Source: Hypomyces perniciosus (taxonomy: Eukaryota > Ascomycota > Sordariomycetes > Hypocreales > Hypocreaceae). Taken from it: a DNA stretch of 64,000 nt. The position numbers and the translations under genes are program-made. The stretch's first letter is position 1. The number at the start of each line of letters is the position of its first letter. Shown in pieces: positions 1 through 11,800 of this stretch. The stretch spans positions 62,001 through 126,000 of the forward strand of contig SPDT01000004.1 in assembly GCA_008477525.1 (NCBI GenBank). Reading direction: 5' to 3'. Below the pieces are notes generated by a model. It saw only the letters and a program-made list of their open reading frames with translations, did no database searches and was not told the DNA's origin.

Positions 1-1
1 G

Positions 2-304
2 CAGCGTGCGTTTAAGCCGATCTTGCTAGCTGTCACCTTGGCAACTTATGTTGGTCTCTTTCTTGGCGGTGTTATCCTCGGAGCTAAACGGCCGGCAGCG
101 GGCAGCATTACCATTTCAGCCTCTGCTGGCTTATTCCGTGTCTGTATAACATATGAGTGGATAGTGTTTTTTCTAGAGAAGCGCCCTTATATTCAGGAGC
201 CGTTTTACACACGCCAGATCGCGGGTCATCTCTTAATTCAGCTTCTCCTTACTCTTGGCATCATTATAGCCTGCACTCTGGGAGAGGTATATGCTGACGT
301 TTAG
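2..304 (+). CDS. 3' end of a membrane-protein gene (partial)
   Basis: The frame is open from base 2 and ends with TAG at 302-304, giving about 100 residues; the 5' part lies outside the window. At least two strongly hydrophobic stretches are visible, one near the start (LAVTLATYVGLFLGGVILGA) and one near the end (LLIQLLLTLGIIIACTLG), with a weaker one between them. This suggests the last membrane spans of an integral membrane protein. No family motif is recognised. It could also be a chance frame in an old repeat, but the length of open frame and the regular hydrophobic pattern favour a real C-terminus. Confidence 0.45.
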   Translation, partial: QRAFKPILLAVTLATYVGLFLGGVILGAKRPAAGSITISASAGLFRVCITYEWIVFFLEKRPYIQEPFYTRQIAGHLLIQLLLTLGIIIACTLGEVYADV

Positions 305-1541
305 GGGCTTATTCCGATACTAAAGTGCAATATGTTATTAGTAAGTTGTCCATACCTTGAGAGAGGCATTTCTAATAATTTCTAATATTTTAGATTATCT
401 CTGTTTCCTATGGCCTCCACGATCTTTCAACTGAACTTTGGCTTATAATGAACCGCCGGAGTAGCTTATAATGGCTCTGGATAAAGTTAAAATTTGGCAC
501 ATCTGTAGATAATATAGAGCTCGGGCTGCGGGGTTAAGACGGGAAGAAGGGTCGAGACTCGATACTGAGCGTAGCACTATTAAGTTAAGATAAACGAACT
601 AGTGTTGGCCGTACTACATAAGAGTTACATTATGGAAGGTTTGTCCGGCAAGCACCCTCGATCAACCCGAGATATTTTTGGGCACAATACTGCACTACCT
701 CCGCATAGCTGTCGAGTAGATCTCTTGATGATGGTAAGCTACCCCTTTCTGCTGCAAACAGCATGAATCATCTATCATCTTGTCTTCGAAGCAATACTCG
801 GGTCGGGAGAAATCTTGAACTGCGAAATATTCTTGATCTAGTGTCGAAACCATTGTACCAGCCAGCAAATGTGAAGTGTACACCTCAGCAATTGTAGCTG
901 ATAGTGCAGGTTATATTGCGTGTGACATCTAGTCTGTAAGCATGGCTACGATGAGGTCTATAAGCTTGGTGTGGCCTCACACCTGCACTGCCCTCACCCA
1001 GTGGGGAGTATGCAAGATCTTGGTGATCAAGCCATGAAAAATATTGTATGGCAGAAGCAAGCAGGGCTCTGAAGCATAGAATTAATTTATAAAGTTATAT
1101 AGGTGATCACTCATTATCGCAACATTCAATAGAGTTTACCAGGCCCATTTTATTATCTCCCTTTGTTGTATTGGAAGTCTCTCTACTTATGGGTCTCATC
1201 TCGTATGCTAAACAGGGTCCGCATAGAGAACCACTTTTGGATGTGCCCCTGAGCTAAAGCACAGCCAGTCAAAAGTTCCTGCTACGTCTAGAACACTTCC
1301 TAGCACAAGTTGGTCGTCCATCTCCGTTGCAGGGTTAGGCAAGTGAGGGTCGACACACGCTCCGCGTTTGTCGAAGCTTAGAACGGGTGGCAACAGTCTT
1401 ACGCCGCTTTCGTGGCCTCAAAGTCATACTGTGCGTGCTGCGTAGTAGTCGCTTCCTGCTCCAGCCCTTGGAGCGCGTGCTTTTCCTTTTCTGCCATTGA
1501 TTGGCCATAGCTGGATCTGGTGTTGGTTTTTGACAGTCTTG
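305..1541. other. Stretch without a recognisable gene
   Basis: Only short overlapping frames occur on both strands. No transposon motif, RNA gene or clear promoter was recognised. Confidence 0.5.
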
Positions 1542-2072
1542 TTAACTGTTGACTTGATTAATGTCAGTGAGGTGCGCTTGAGGATAGCAGCATTCAAGTT
1601 CAGAGCCTTCTTTCCATGGTGTTAGCTGGTACCGGGGAAACCACAATGCCGTAGAGCAGAAGATGTACGTTACCTTGTGTCGGCGTTGTTACCCGCCAGC
1701 TATCAGCCTCAGGAACGAGTTCTCCATAATGCTTGAGAACCTCCGACCTAGCATCTGATACCGCCAAAACAAAGTCGCTCAGTCTTGAAGTTATGGATTC
1801 GCCCCCTGAAAGCTGAGGAATAACTCACCATCCGTCGCTGCCTGTGAGTTACAATCCTCGCCATCACAATTTGTCTCAGGCTCAGTCCTTAGTATCGAAC
1901 ACCGTGAATGGGGTACAGGTTCGACTTTGACGCGGCATTGTGAATGGGTGTTTGCAGGATTGATGTGCTTGCTTAACGACAACTCATCAAGCGAAAAGTT
2001 GGGCTGTGCTGCGGAACCATCGCACCAGTTCCAAATCTTCTCATAAGATTCGGCCCTTTCTGCCATGGACAT
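1542..2072 (-). pseudogene. Possible gene of unknown function with a frameshift in a G run
   Basis: On the minus strand an ATG at 2072 opens a frame beginning MSMAERAESYEKIWNWCDG. It runs into a run of five G (plus-strand C at 1802-1806). Shifting one base there opens a second convincing stretch (ESITSRLSDFVLAVSDARSE and onward), followed by a good donor (GTAACG) and a possible short last exon ending at 1542. Neither part shows a domain I recognise. The two halves read like one protein, so either the gene is broken by one base or the base is an assembly error. Exon limits are tentative. Confidence 0.35.
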
Positions 2073-3057
2073 CGCAGCGAAGGTGAAACGGAGAGGCAAT
2101 GTTAAAATGGAAGTTCGAGCAAGCGCTCATGACACAAGTGGACGTTGCCGATGCGTAGACAGTGTTGGTGTTAAGATGGGGCAGGATGTTTCTTTTTATG
2201 CTCTAGAGGTAAGAATTAGGCGGAAGGGTTCCGCCAGTACTGTGCAAGTAGATGACATGTGATGACTAGGATACGTCTCGGTGCTGGGAAAGCGAGGTGC
2301 GACCTATGGGTCGTGTGTGTAAGATAGCAACCAAGGATGGACGTAGTTGCGACGACGTCATATACACTTCTCATCTTTTTATCCCTAGGCCTCTTCCAGC
2401 AGGCATACGAAGTGTCTAAACCGCTATACCTGTCACCTGCAGTAAGATTGGTTTCGGTTATCCAGCTATCTGCTTGTGTATTTGTCTGCTTTTTGCCCAA
2501 ACGCGCAGAAGAACCTAACCAGCGTAATAAGTCCAATTCTAGGTTCATTTGAAGGCATGGTCAGAAAAGGAGCGGGATGGAATCCCGATGGCCTTATAAC
2601 CATGCAACGCTAATCTTCTACGTACGCATTTATGATGTATGTATCCCTTGCTATTGAAAATTTACTCTCCCTGTTTTCTCTATTCAGCAGGTTTATTCAA
2701 GGTGTTGGAATCTACTTTATAATATATTTTCTATCTGAAACGTACTAGCAAAACTGTCCTTGGTTGGTCGATAAAATGTCGTACACTTTAGGAGTGGATA
2801 CCGGTGATTCGCGGTTGAGTGCTATCTTATTCATAGATTATACAGAGCATCTGATCAACGAAACGCTCAACAAATAGGTACAAATAACGCCAGACAAACG
2901 AATCATAAAAATGTTAAAGGAATTAAAGCCTGAGAGGCCGTTATTGTTGTCCGTATCTAAAAGCTAGCTATCCCTTTTATCTGACCTGCCATGCAAATTC
3001 CTTCCCGAGGGTAACTGTGGCCGCGGCCGGCACCAACACGCTATGATGCTGTACGAT
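2073..3057. other. Stretch without a recognisable gene
   Basis: Short frames only. Includes the likely upstream region of the minus-strand gene ending at 2072 and the downstream flank of the gene ending at 3058. No repeat family was recognised. Confidence 0.45.
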
Positions 3058-4044
3058 TTACTCTGCAATGTCCGCTTTAATGACGAATCGCATGAAATCA
3101 TTCATCCCTTGCCAACATCCGGATAGCCTGTCATATTCCAGCCGAATCGGAAAACCACAAAAGTCAGGGCGCACTTCAATATAGCTCAAGTCGTTAAGGC
3201 TTCCCGTGAACTGTTTGGGTTTGACGCCTCCATCCCTTTTACGCCACCCCCTGCAACGATTGTTCCATGCGTATTCCACTCCACCCACAATAAGGGTTGT
3301 TGGGCTCAGCGTAACATATTTCGCAGGCTTTTTTAATGTTCTTGTTCTTCTTTTGCGGCCATTTCTACCTTTTATTCGAGGTTTGGCAAGTCGGTTGCCG
3401 GCTTCTTCATCTGTAGAGTCTCCGGTGAGGTCGATGACAGTCAAGTTGTTGGTGAGGGTTGGCAACCCTTCAAAGACTGAGTGATCCACGGCGTCGTCTG
3501 AGATCGATCCGTGCAGGAAAAATTCGTCGCACAGGCTTTGGAAGTCAGTCGGTGACAAGTTCGGGTCCAGTGAGGGCAGAGCATCCTGTAGCAAAGGAAC
3601 GCTGAAAACTGTAGATGTCAAGCTGTCTCCTTGAGGACTGCCGCCATGGAAGATCGTAGGCTCCCACACCATTTCCACGTCACCCTGGTGAACCTTCGCG
3701 CCCGAAGCCAAACAGTCAAAGAAAGGTTCCTCGATTTCGTAGAGGTCTCCAGGAGCATTATTATCCCCCCTCTCAAGAGCGTTAAGGCAATTGTTGGTAT
3801 TAAAAAAGTCCACCTCATGGAAGGCAACATCGTATCCCCAAAAGGCACCCGAGCAAGTAGCATCACTGAGCTCGGCCGACTGCCCCCAGTCACTATCAAC
3901 GTCGATGCCGTCAGTGTTAGACATTGGCCAGTGGTGTAGAATTGACTGCGAAAGAAGGTAGGGATGGGATGATGATAAAAAACACTTGAGATCGTCCACG
4001 GACAGAAGAGCCGGGCCTTTATATCTCCCTTGCATCACCGTCAC
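3058..4044 (-). CDS. Hypothetical protein with a basic central segment
   Basis: A single open frame of 328 codons with no intron needed. The N-terminal half is acidic and serine/aspartate-rich. Residues around 215-240 form a strongly basic stretch (KGRNGRKRRTRTLKKPAK) that would serve as a nuclear localisation signal or nucleic-acid contact. The C-terminal 90 residues look like a compact fold rich in Trp, Arg and Gly (beginning KYVTLSPTTLIVGGVEYAWN). I do not recognise the family. The first Met is used; a second possible start lies at Met42. Codon use looks ordinary and no RIP-type stops are present, so it is probably a live gene. A nuclear role is inference from the basic stretch only. Confidence 0.6.
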   Translation of the reverse strand: MTVMQGRYKGPALLSVDDLKCFLSSSHPYLLSQSILHHWPMSNTDGIDVDSDWGQSAELSDATCSGAFWGYDVAFHEVDFFNTNNCLNALERGDNNAPGDLYEIEEPFFDCLASGAKVHQGDVEMVWEPTIFHGGSPQGDSLTSTVFSVPLLQDALPSLDPNLSPTDFQSLCDEFFLHGSISDDAVDHSVFEGLPTLTNNLTVIDLTGDSTDEEAGNRLAKPRIKGRNGRKRRTRTLKKPAKYVTLSPTTLIVGGVEYAWNNRCRGWRKRDGGVKPKQFTGSLNDLSYIEVRPDFCGFPIRLEYDRLSGCWQGMNDFMRFVIKADIAE

Positions 4045-4174
4045 TGAGCTCGCTTAAGAACGGACTGTAGAGGGAAATACATTTATGAGCGGGCGTTGTT
4101 TGCTAATGGATTGCTTAGTCGGCTATGCGCTCGAGGCCAGCCAACGCTCTGATGCAGGGAACCGGATGGCATAC

Positions 4175-4712
4175 TGTTAAAAAGGAGGGCTAAAAAGCAA
4201 GGATTTCTGTGTAATTGGGTAACCTTCCTATTCTGGCTAGACCCGGAATTAGTCCCGACGCTAGGACCGAGTTCCGGAGGAACTTCGGTGTAAGTCAGGA
4301 AATTTCTGTTATCCTCAACGATAACAATTGAGCTAGGACCAGCTACCCCGCCTACCCTAGACTCAATACAATGGGCATAATGGCCATTGTGAAAAATCTG
4401 ACCAAAATGGTTTCCCGTTTGTATGGCCGTGAGTCGATTTGACCGATTTTACATACAAATGAATTTTGCGGAAAATAGGAATGGGGCCACGAATACAATT
4501 CTGCCGCCGCATTCCTATTATCTAGTCGGAGGACTATTGTAGAAGACAAAGCTATTGTTCATACAATTCACTTCTACACCAGCCGCACATCACTAGATAT
4601 TCTATAGCTTTCTAGCTATTAGTTCAGTTACAATTCAATTGTTCATCCATTGTTAACCCAATTAGACTCAGTCGTTTCCTCATTGCTGCGTTGTATGCAG
4701 CTTCCTAGAAGC
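4175..4712. mobile_element. Old LTR-like dispersed repeat, copy A
   Basis: About 540 bp that is homologous to 46809-48063. The homology begins in both copies exactly at TGTTAAAA and ends at CCTAGAAGC. CATAC flanks the unit on both sides (4170-4174 and 4713-4717), a plausible 5-bp target duplication, which would fit a solo LTR or LTR-derived fragment. The ends are not a clean TG..CA pair, so the class is uncertain. Confidence 0.5.
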
Positions 4713-4717
4713 CATAC

Positions 4718-6736
4718 ATAAATGAGTTTCAGTATAACCTTGTTATTTTAACACATACTTTGAATCATATCCAAGTCTATCGGGGATCTGAAATCCTCCG
4801 CCTGGTTGTAAATTCAATGACAAAGGTTCGAAAAGCAGAGCCATCCAGATCTCAACCGAGTTATCCATTCGGCGACGCTCAAGACTGCATGAATTCAGCG
4901 CAACCTGCAGATTCAGAAAGTTTTCCTCGTTTCCTCATGGCTACAGTCTCACCCAATGTGGAGGATCGCCTCGCTAAGCGTGATACCAGGTCGCCAGCCA
5001 TTGATGAAGCTTGCCCTCTGGAATTTGCAGCTGGCAACTCAATCACATCTCCCGCCCTCGCATGCACCGGCTTGCCGCATGTTTGCTTCCCATTGCCTCT
5101 TCCACAACAAGTCCATTCCGGTTTGTTCCGTTGCAGACAACTCAAATCTTTTACTTTGCACGACACCAGCCGAGGTGGCACTGGCACTGGCCCGTCGCTC
5201 ACAGACTGATCCCTTCCTCGGCAGCAGCAGCAGGCCAATTGAGCATTCCGCCTGCTGTTCACATGGGGAATGGAGAAATGACAGCTATGGGGATCCCATG
5301 GCGTGAGAATCCTTATCTATCTCGGCGAATCAGTAACTCTGTCCTGGCTTGTCTGTAACCTCGAGCCAAAATGATATTTAGAGCCTTCTTGTGCCCTCGT
5401 ACTGCTGCCTGACAGTTGTGTGACGGAGACAAGCGAAGCTGACTGATATGTGCCAACATTTACGAAGTACTGCGCATGTAGCCGCCTCCAACGGTAAGCA
5501 AGGCTAGTCTCAATAGGAATGGGGTGGCAAGGACTCACCTCCTGTCCTGCACCGCTTCACTTCGCCGATGTATGGTCTGGCATTGGCCGTAGCACGCGTC
5601 AAAATTGTTTTCAGGTCCTTCATTTCAAAGGTTGGCAATGAGAGTAGGCAGTTTTGCGCTTCTTGCCTAGTCCCTGATAAAAGCGGTTAAAAGCGGTTGA
5701 AAGCGCTGTGGCCACAGGTGGATAGCCTCGCGAAATCGCAGGACATCACAAGAAAGCGGCAGCCACTAGCCAATCTCCAACCGCGGGATATTGTTTTCCT
5801 CTCGGGCATCAAAGATCTATAGTTGATAAACAGGCAATGCCTATTTGTTGACTGTCGAGGCTTCCGCTTATGTACCTACCTTGTGTTATCAAGAACAATC
5901 CCCGCGGCTCAAGGCCAATAAATGAACAATATCCGTTTTATGACTTTTGGAGCACGAGCCATGTAAGGCCAGAAGTGGACAAGTCTATGCTGAGAGGATC
6001 TTCGGCCGAAAGGATATTTGGCATTTGTCACTGGGTCGATTTTATCAAGTCGGTAACCCGAAGGCCTGACCAATCCGATGGTCAATGTCCCTGTGGTCCG
6101 ATCCAGAACACGCAAGAGATGTCGAACCAGCAGACGCGTCGGGATTCTGCTCACAGGTGGTGGCATATGCTCCACCCCCGCACGCCAATGGCCTGTTCCA
6201 AAGATCGGAGCTGCTGCCAGAGACAAGGACGAGCCTGATTGGCCTGCGGGCAGATTAAGCCTTTCCTGTTCTGTTCTTCCTCGTCCAATTCCGGGCGATG
6301 CGACTTCACATAGCTCCATAGTATCACATACCGATATGTATGGTGTATGACGCGATTCAATTGGCCTGTATTATGTATGCAACCGATTCTTACAAATAAA
6401 GAATTATATCATCAATCGACATCAATTCCATCCACCACTTCACACACCACAAATAGAGGAGTAGAAAGAATAGTGCACAGCTCTAAGTGACGGCTGCTAT
6501 TTGTAGTCAAGTCCTATATGTCTTGTCGCAACGTATCCGGATTATGTACAGGATATCTCACGTGTTGCCTTACGGGCTGCTTAATCCACAGCTCATTTCC
6601 CTGTGTATATAAACAGGCGATTTCACCTTCTACTACACTACCCTCCCGCTCGTCTACTGATACATAGGATCCTCCCAGACTCTCTCACTCTATTCCGTGT
6701 TGCATCAGTCTTTGACACCACGGGCTTTACGCCCTT
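4718..6736. other. Stretch without a supportable gene
   Basis: Several frames of 100-150 codons overlap each other on both strands around 4760-5360 and 5870-6360. None shows a domain, and their overlap in opposite directions argues against coding. A TATATAAA at 6605-6612, followed by a pyrimidine-rich stretch and an ATG at 6749, resembles a plus-strand promoter. Confidence 0.4.
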
Positions 6737-7716
6737 CTATTCCACGCAATGAAACAGATCATTTATGGTAAGTTCACAATCCAGTCCAGTTTCACTTGCC
6801 TCACTCGGTCCCCAGGTCGGGTTACTCAGCGGGACGCATCCTTCCCCCTCGCCTTCGACCCAGGCCAAGACACTATCTACTGCTTCTCGAGGCGAGTTCC
6901 TATGCTCGAGCAGGAATGCCAGGATCTGTGCCGGGCTGAACATCATTTCAGGCACTCGGTCAACAAAACTCCTTGCCAATTTCTCAATGACGTGGTTGTC
7001 ATGTCGGCTAGCCCTTCCAGCTTCGACCTCACTCGTTGTGGGCCTATAGATGAAGCGGAACAGCCTCTCTAACATGTCTCGATTGGCAAACCCGAATTCG
7101 ATCTTCTTGTCTACCCGACCTGGCCGAATAAGAGCTTCATCAAGATGCTCGATGTGGTTCGTCGTCATGATCAGAACGCGGCCTTCTTGGGAAGCCACAC
7201 CATCCATCGCATTAAGAAGGCCAGAGAGTGTCACAGGCCCGGGTTTAGGCCCTCGATCTTTTTCACTGACCTCTTCATCTGCACGGCTTCGTGTAGTCTC
7301 GATTGCATCAACATCCTCTAGCAAGATGATGCATCGTGAGGGAAGTTTCCGAAGTAGCTTGTCAAGAGTCGCGTTATTCACAGCAGCCAGGTTCAGAACA
7401 TAAATGTCGAGGTCAAAATACCCAGCGACTACAAAGCAAAGGCTCGATTTGCCGGTCCCCGGCCGACCATGTAGTAAATAGCCACGCCGATATGGCAGGC
7501 CACGGTCGGCGTACCAGCTCCGCGCTTTAGGGTCGAGATACTCTTCGACATCTTTCAGAAAGTCCCTTTTGACGTGTTCAGGTAAAACAATGGTGTCCAT
7601 ATGTCTTCGATCCCGAGTTATGGCAAGAGTCCAGCCATCTCGATTCTCGTAGACTGCGGTTTTCCCTAAGGTCTTTTTCCTCATATAAAGTCTTGCATTC
7701 GTTGAGAAGCTCCTTT
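6737..7716 (-). pseudogene. BCS1-like AAA ATPase, C-terminal part, split by a copia element
   Basis: This is the AAA module of a BCS1-type mitochondrial chaperone homologue, a family that acts at the inner membrane in respiratory complex III assembly; many fungi have divergent paralogues of unknown role. In order one sees a Walker A motif (GRPGTGKSS), Walker B (CIILLEDVDAI), a sensor-1 stretch (VLIMTTNH) and the arginine-finger region (RPGRVDKKIEF), ending at TAA in 6737-6739. The upstream part of the same gene lies at 13886-14449, on the far side of the copia insertion. Joining the halves at the CCTTT duplication leaves one extra base close to 7668, between the LYEEKDL and GKTAVYENRDGW stretches. 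So besides the insertion there is a one-base frameshift, or a base-call error. Confidence 0.85.
7712..7716. repeat. Target-site duplication CCTTT (left)
   Basis: CCTTT directly flanks the copia LTR here and again at 13886-13890. This is the 5-bp duplication expected of a Ty1/copia integrase. Confidence 0.85.
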
Positions 7717-7945
7717 TGTCGGAAAAAACCAGTTACGTAGTCAGCTTGTTCACATCACGAAGATAGGGCGCCAGAATTCCACTCAATTGCTCCATGTCCC
7801 CCCTTCCTCTTCCTTGGATTCTCCTTCCGCCATTTTATCATAGAAGCAGAACGCCGCGCGTTCTATTTCACCTCACGTCAGATCACAGGTTCCCTTGCAT
7901 ATACATTTTTACTTATTCCAACAACTAGACCGACGTTATCCGACA
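7717..7945 (-). repeat. 3' LTR of copia copy 1
   Basis: Begins at the target duplication and ends just before the purine-rich tract (CCCCCTTA on the plus strand). It carries fewer A/T changes than the 5' LTR at 13656-13885. Confidence 0.9.
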
Positions 7946-8162
7946 CACCCCCTTAGCTAGGACCTTCCCCAAGGGCCTAGCTAGAAGACAACAGCTTAAT
8001 CGAAGTTATTGGAGTTGCTCCTCTAGCTTGAAGAAGAAGATCGTCAACGGGAAATCCATCCATTGGAAACGAATAACCTGTTAGAAATCCATCAACAGCT
8101 TCAACAGGAAATCTATCTGTTGGGAACGGAACGATATCTATCAAGGCGCCCTTAACAGCATC

Positions 8163-8520
8163 AATAGGGCGACCCCTATTAGCATCGGCAACGCTTGCCG
8201 GCATCAACAACGCTTATTAGCGTTAATAGCTCGCAGGCTATTAGAACGGAATAGGGGCTCGCGGGCCCTTAGAAGTTAAAGCACGCGGGCTTTATTAATA
8301 CGGAGATTGGGGCACGCGGACCCTCAAGAGTTTAAAGCACGCGGGCTCCTAAGACTCGCAGGTCCTCACGAATTAAAGCACACAGGCTTCCTAAATCAAG
8401 CACGCAGGCTCATTCAAATCAAACCACGCAAGGTTTTTAGATTGTGAAGTTCAGCTCGCGGGCCTCGTCATATCGTAAGTTAGGGCACGCGGGCCCTCAA
8501 AATTTAAAGCGCGCGGGCTT
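8163..8520 (-). repeat. Hairpin array in copia copy 1
   Basis: Mirror image of 25460-25817. About 15 consecutive short inverted repeats lie between the RNase H region and the 3' LTR; 12 have loops of the type YYGCGN while stems differ from unit to unit. Confidence 0.85.
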
Positions 8521-8846
8521 CCTCAATAGCCTAGTCTAGCAGTCTGTTCAAGAGGTTCATCTAACACAGTCTTTAAGCTCTAAATCATATCACCTAGTTC
8601 TTCAAGTCAAGCTTCCAATTCTATCCATTCGCGGATATCTGATAATTTCAGCATTTTAATAAATTGCTAATACTTCTCTTTAGTTAACGCCTTTATTAAC
8701 CCGTCGGCAATCATTTTGCCGCTCTCTATCCAGCTAACAAAGACGCATTGTTCCTGGACTTCCTAACAAAGCCAGTGTTAATAAATATCAATATATTGGA
8801 GTTTCGTAGTTAACTTTATTGATTCTTCTATTAATAGTCAAATTGT

Positions 8847-11800
8847 CTAATAGTTATTATACTCGAGTTTAAGCGGGCCGTTTAACTTAACGTCTAGTGC
8901 TTTAAAAAGTCTTCCGGCGAAAATAGCTTCCTTGGCTGCTTCAGAAATAGCGAGAAGCTCGGCTTCAGTGCTTAAGGTCGTGACAGTTATTTGTTTTGAT
9001 ACTCTCCACGCAATTGGGCCACCAAATAACCTCATTACATATCCTTATAAACTCTTTCTATCGATTATATTATCAGCAAAAGATGAATCACTTGAACAGA
9101 GAAACATATCGATAGAGTTTAAACCTCCAAGCCGAATAGCGAGTGTTCTTATTCGATAGAGATACCCAATTAAATGATCTGCTGCTCTATGGTATATATC
9201 ATCGGGGTTTAGAAGGAATCTCGATAATCGTAAGACTGCGAATGCGATATCAGGTCTTGTTAAGATGGCTGCAAACAACACAGATCCAATTTTCTGCTAA
9301 TATAATTCGATCGAAGCTTTCATAGCTACTCCTGACGATAGTTTCAACTCTTCTTAAGTCATCGGCACATTAAGGAGCTTCTTCTAACTATCAATTCCGA
9401 ACCTATAAGCAATCTTATCGATATATACTTCTTAGGCTAGCCAGATTATTCATTGCCTTCGATTTCAGATAATATAAATCCCAAGAAACCACTTTAGGTC
9501 GCCCATTAGACTCATCTAATACTTAAAACTGAGACCTTGAATACCTGCCTTAGCGATCTCTACATCTTTCTATCGATACGCCCAAATAATATCATCGACA
9601 AAAAAGAAAACGAATACTCCTTCCTTCGTTATAACACACAGTTCTTAAGGAATAGTCTTAAAGCCTAGGTCTTCGAGTGTATGTGTAAGGTGCTTCTGCC
9701 ACAGCAATGGCGATCTTCATAGTCCGTACAGGGCTTTTCGCAGCCGCAGCACTTTGCCCTGCTTCTCAAAACCAGGTAACATTCACATATAGACAACCTC
9801 ATCCAAATCACAATTTACAAATACATTCACTGCATCCATTTACTCGAGTTCAAGGTCGTATTCTACTGCTATAGCCATCAGTACTTTAAATAATATACCG
9901 GCTAGGGTCATAGCCCTTATTAGCAGGTCTCCTAGTGCTTATTAATTGCTACATATAACTAGTCATGCTTTGCATTTAACAAGAAAACCATACTTATCCG
10001 TTTTATATATAAAAACCCATATACAACCCAAAATTTAACTTCCTTTCATCTTTCCTCTCAAAACCTCGATAAAAGATCCCAGTTAATCATACTAAGCTAA
10101 ATAGTCTTTCTAAGCCTTAATAAAGTCCTCTTTAAACGGGTGTTTATCGAGGTCTTTTATCGTCTTTAGGACTTCAGGAAGTTCACGCTTATAAATCTTT
10201 AAACGAAATTTCATAGCCGCAACGAACGCTCTGTGGAATGCCGTTTCCACCTAGGTAGGCACGAAATCTTAGAATCTATCTCTAAACAACCATAATTCCT
10301 CTATCCCTTCTTAATCCTTCCAATCAAATGCTTCGAATCTCGTGTATTGTGCTGTAAAGGCTGCAGGAGCTGCATTTCCCACTTTCCCTACCCCTTTAGG
10401 GCAAACAGGAAGAGTAGCTGAAAATACTGCCTTTAGACTATCATCATAATCCGGTTCCATAGCAGGTATCAACCTAGCTTCCTCCATAGCCCTAGCTTCT
10501 TCATAGTCGATCAAATCATTAACCTTATCGCCCAAATCATCACGCATTCCATCAGTTTTATCATCTAACTGGTCGTCCTGCGTTTAATCAGGGAAATAGC
10601 GGCTTATATTAACGATAATTTCATCAAGAATCAGTTCATCATTATTTTCTTTATCGATTTCCTTATCTCTCTCGCGTTCTTCCTCTCTAACACTCTCATC
10701 ATCCGAACTTTCATCAATCCGAGTATCATTTTCGATAATAACTTCATTTTCCAGCTATTTTTCAAAAACCTCAACCTGTGCGATCATTTAATCAATCGAA
10801 ATTAAGAGTTCTGGCTAGGTTTTCTTTCCATTAAAGAAAGTTATTTCGTCAAACAGAACATCTCGTATTAAGATCACCTTCCCTTTATAAGGAATCCAGA
10901 TCTTAAAGATATTCGTTAAATCGTATCTAACCAGATAACCAATATAAGCTCTTAGTTCTAGCTTCCTCAATCTCTATTATTTAAGCTGCGCTTTCGATGT
11001 CATCGCATATGTTCAGCAGCCATACGCTTTAAGATGCCCAATTTATAGTTTCTTTCCAAACACATATTCGAACAGACTTCTCCAGTTATTTAATCGTCTT
11101 AGCGTTCAATTCTTCAAATAGCAAGCCGACTCAATAATAAGCTTCCACAGGTCATATAGTAAATATACTGCTATTCTCATAGTCCTTACTTTCTCAATAA
11201 TAGCACCCCCTAATCTCTCAGCCCCACCGTTCTAAGCTTAAGTATTAGGAGCTGACACTTCCTTCACGAGCTTTCTTCTCCTTATCCATTCTTTAATTTT
11301 TCCTTTAAATAGCTCGCTGTTAGATCGAATAGTCTTAACCTTAAATCCATACTGTTTGTCGATCCAGTCAATAAAATCATAAAAAATTTGCTGATTTTCA
11401 AGACTTATACCATAGCTTCGCATGAAGTAAGGAAAAACCATTCCCGAGAATGCATCTGTTATGAACATTACTCGGCTGTATCCTTCGAAATCCTCTGTTA
11501 AATCGGACCAATTAATCCAGATTTCTTTAAACGGTTTGTCTCAATCTCGGTCAGACTTCCTCCAAGATACTTAACAATACATTTTTCCTTAACTGCAATA
11601 AAGGCATTGCACAGTCTTTAGACCACAAATTCGAGCTCCTAGGCACGTTATTCCTAGGTAATAAAGGCTTATTGGTCCCGGGTAACCCATTCGTAAGTGC
11701 CACAATCCACCATCTCCCACAGCTAGTGGCTTTGGGTCTCTTAACGTAAGTCTCTTCTTCCTTCTTTTTCTGGTGGCTAGGAAGCCTGCTTCTAATCGTG

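Noticed and set aside
4760..5262. Overlapping frames of 127-149 codons on both strands
   Set aside because: They overlap in opposite directions, lack motifs, and show no start or intron context favouring either.
5870..6360. Overlapping frames of 90-136 codons on both strands
   Set aside because: No recognisable motif and mutual overlap.
6749..7072. Plus-strand frame beginning MKQIIYGKF with TATATAAA and a pyrimidine-rich leader upstream
   Set aside because: It runs antisense to the clear AAA ATPase coding sequence and has no domain. The promoter-like leader is noted but may belong to a lost or unrelated gene.
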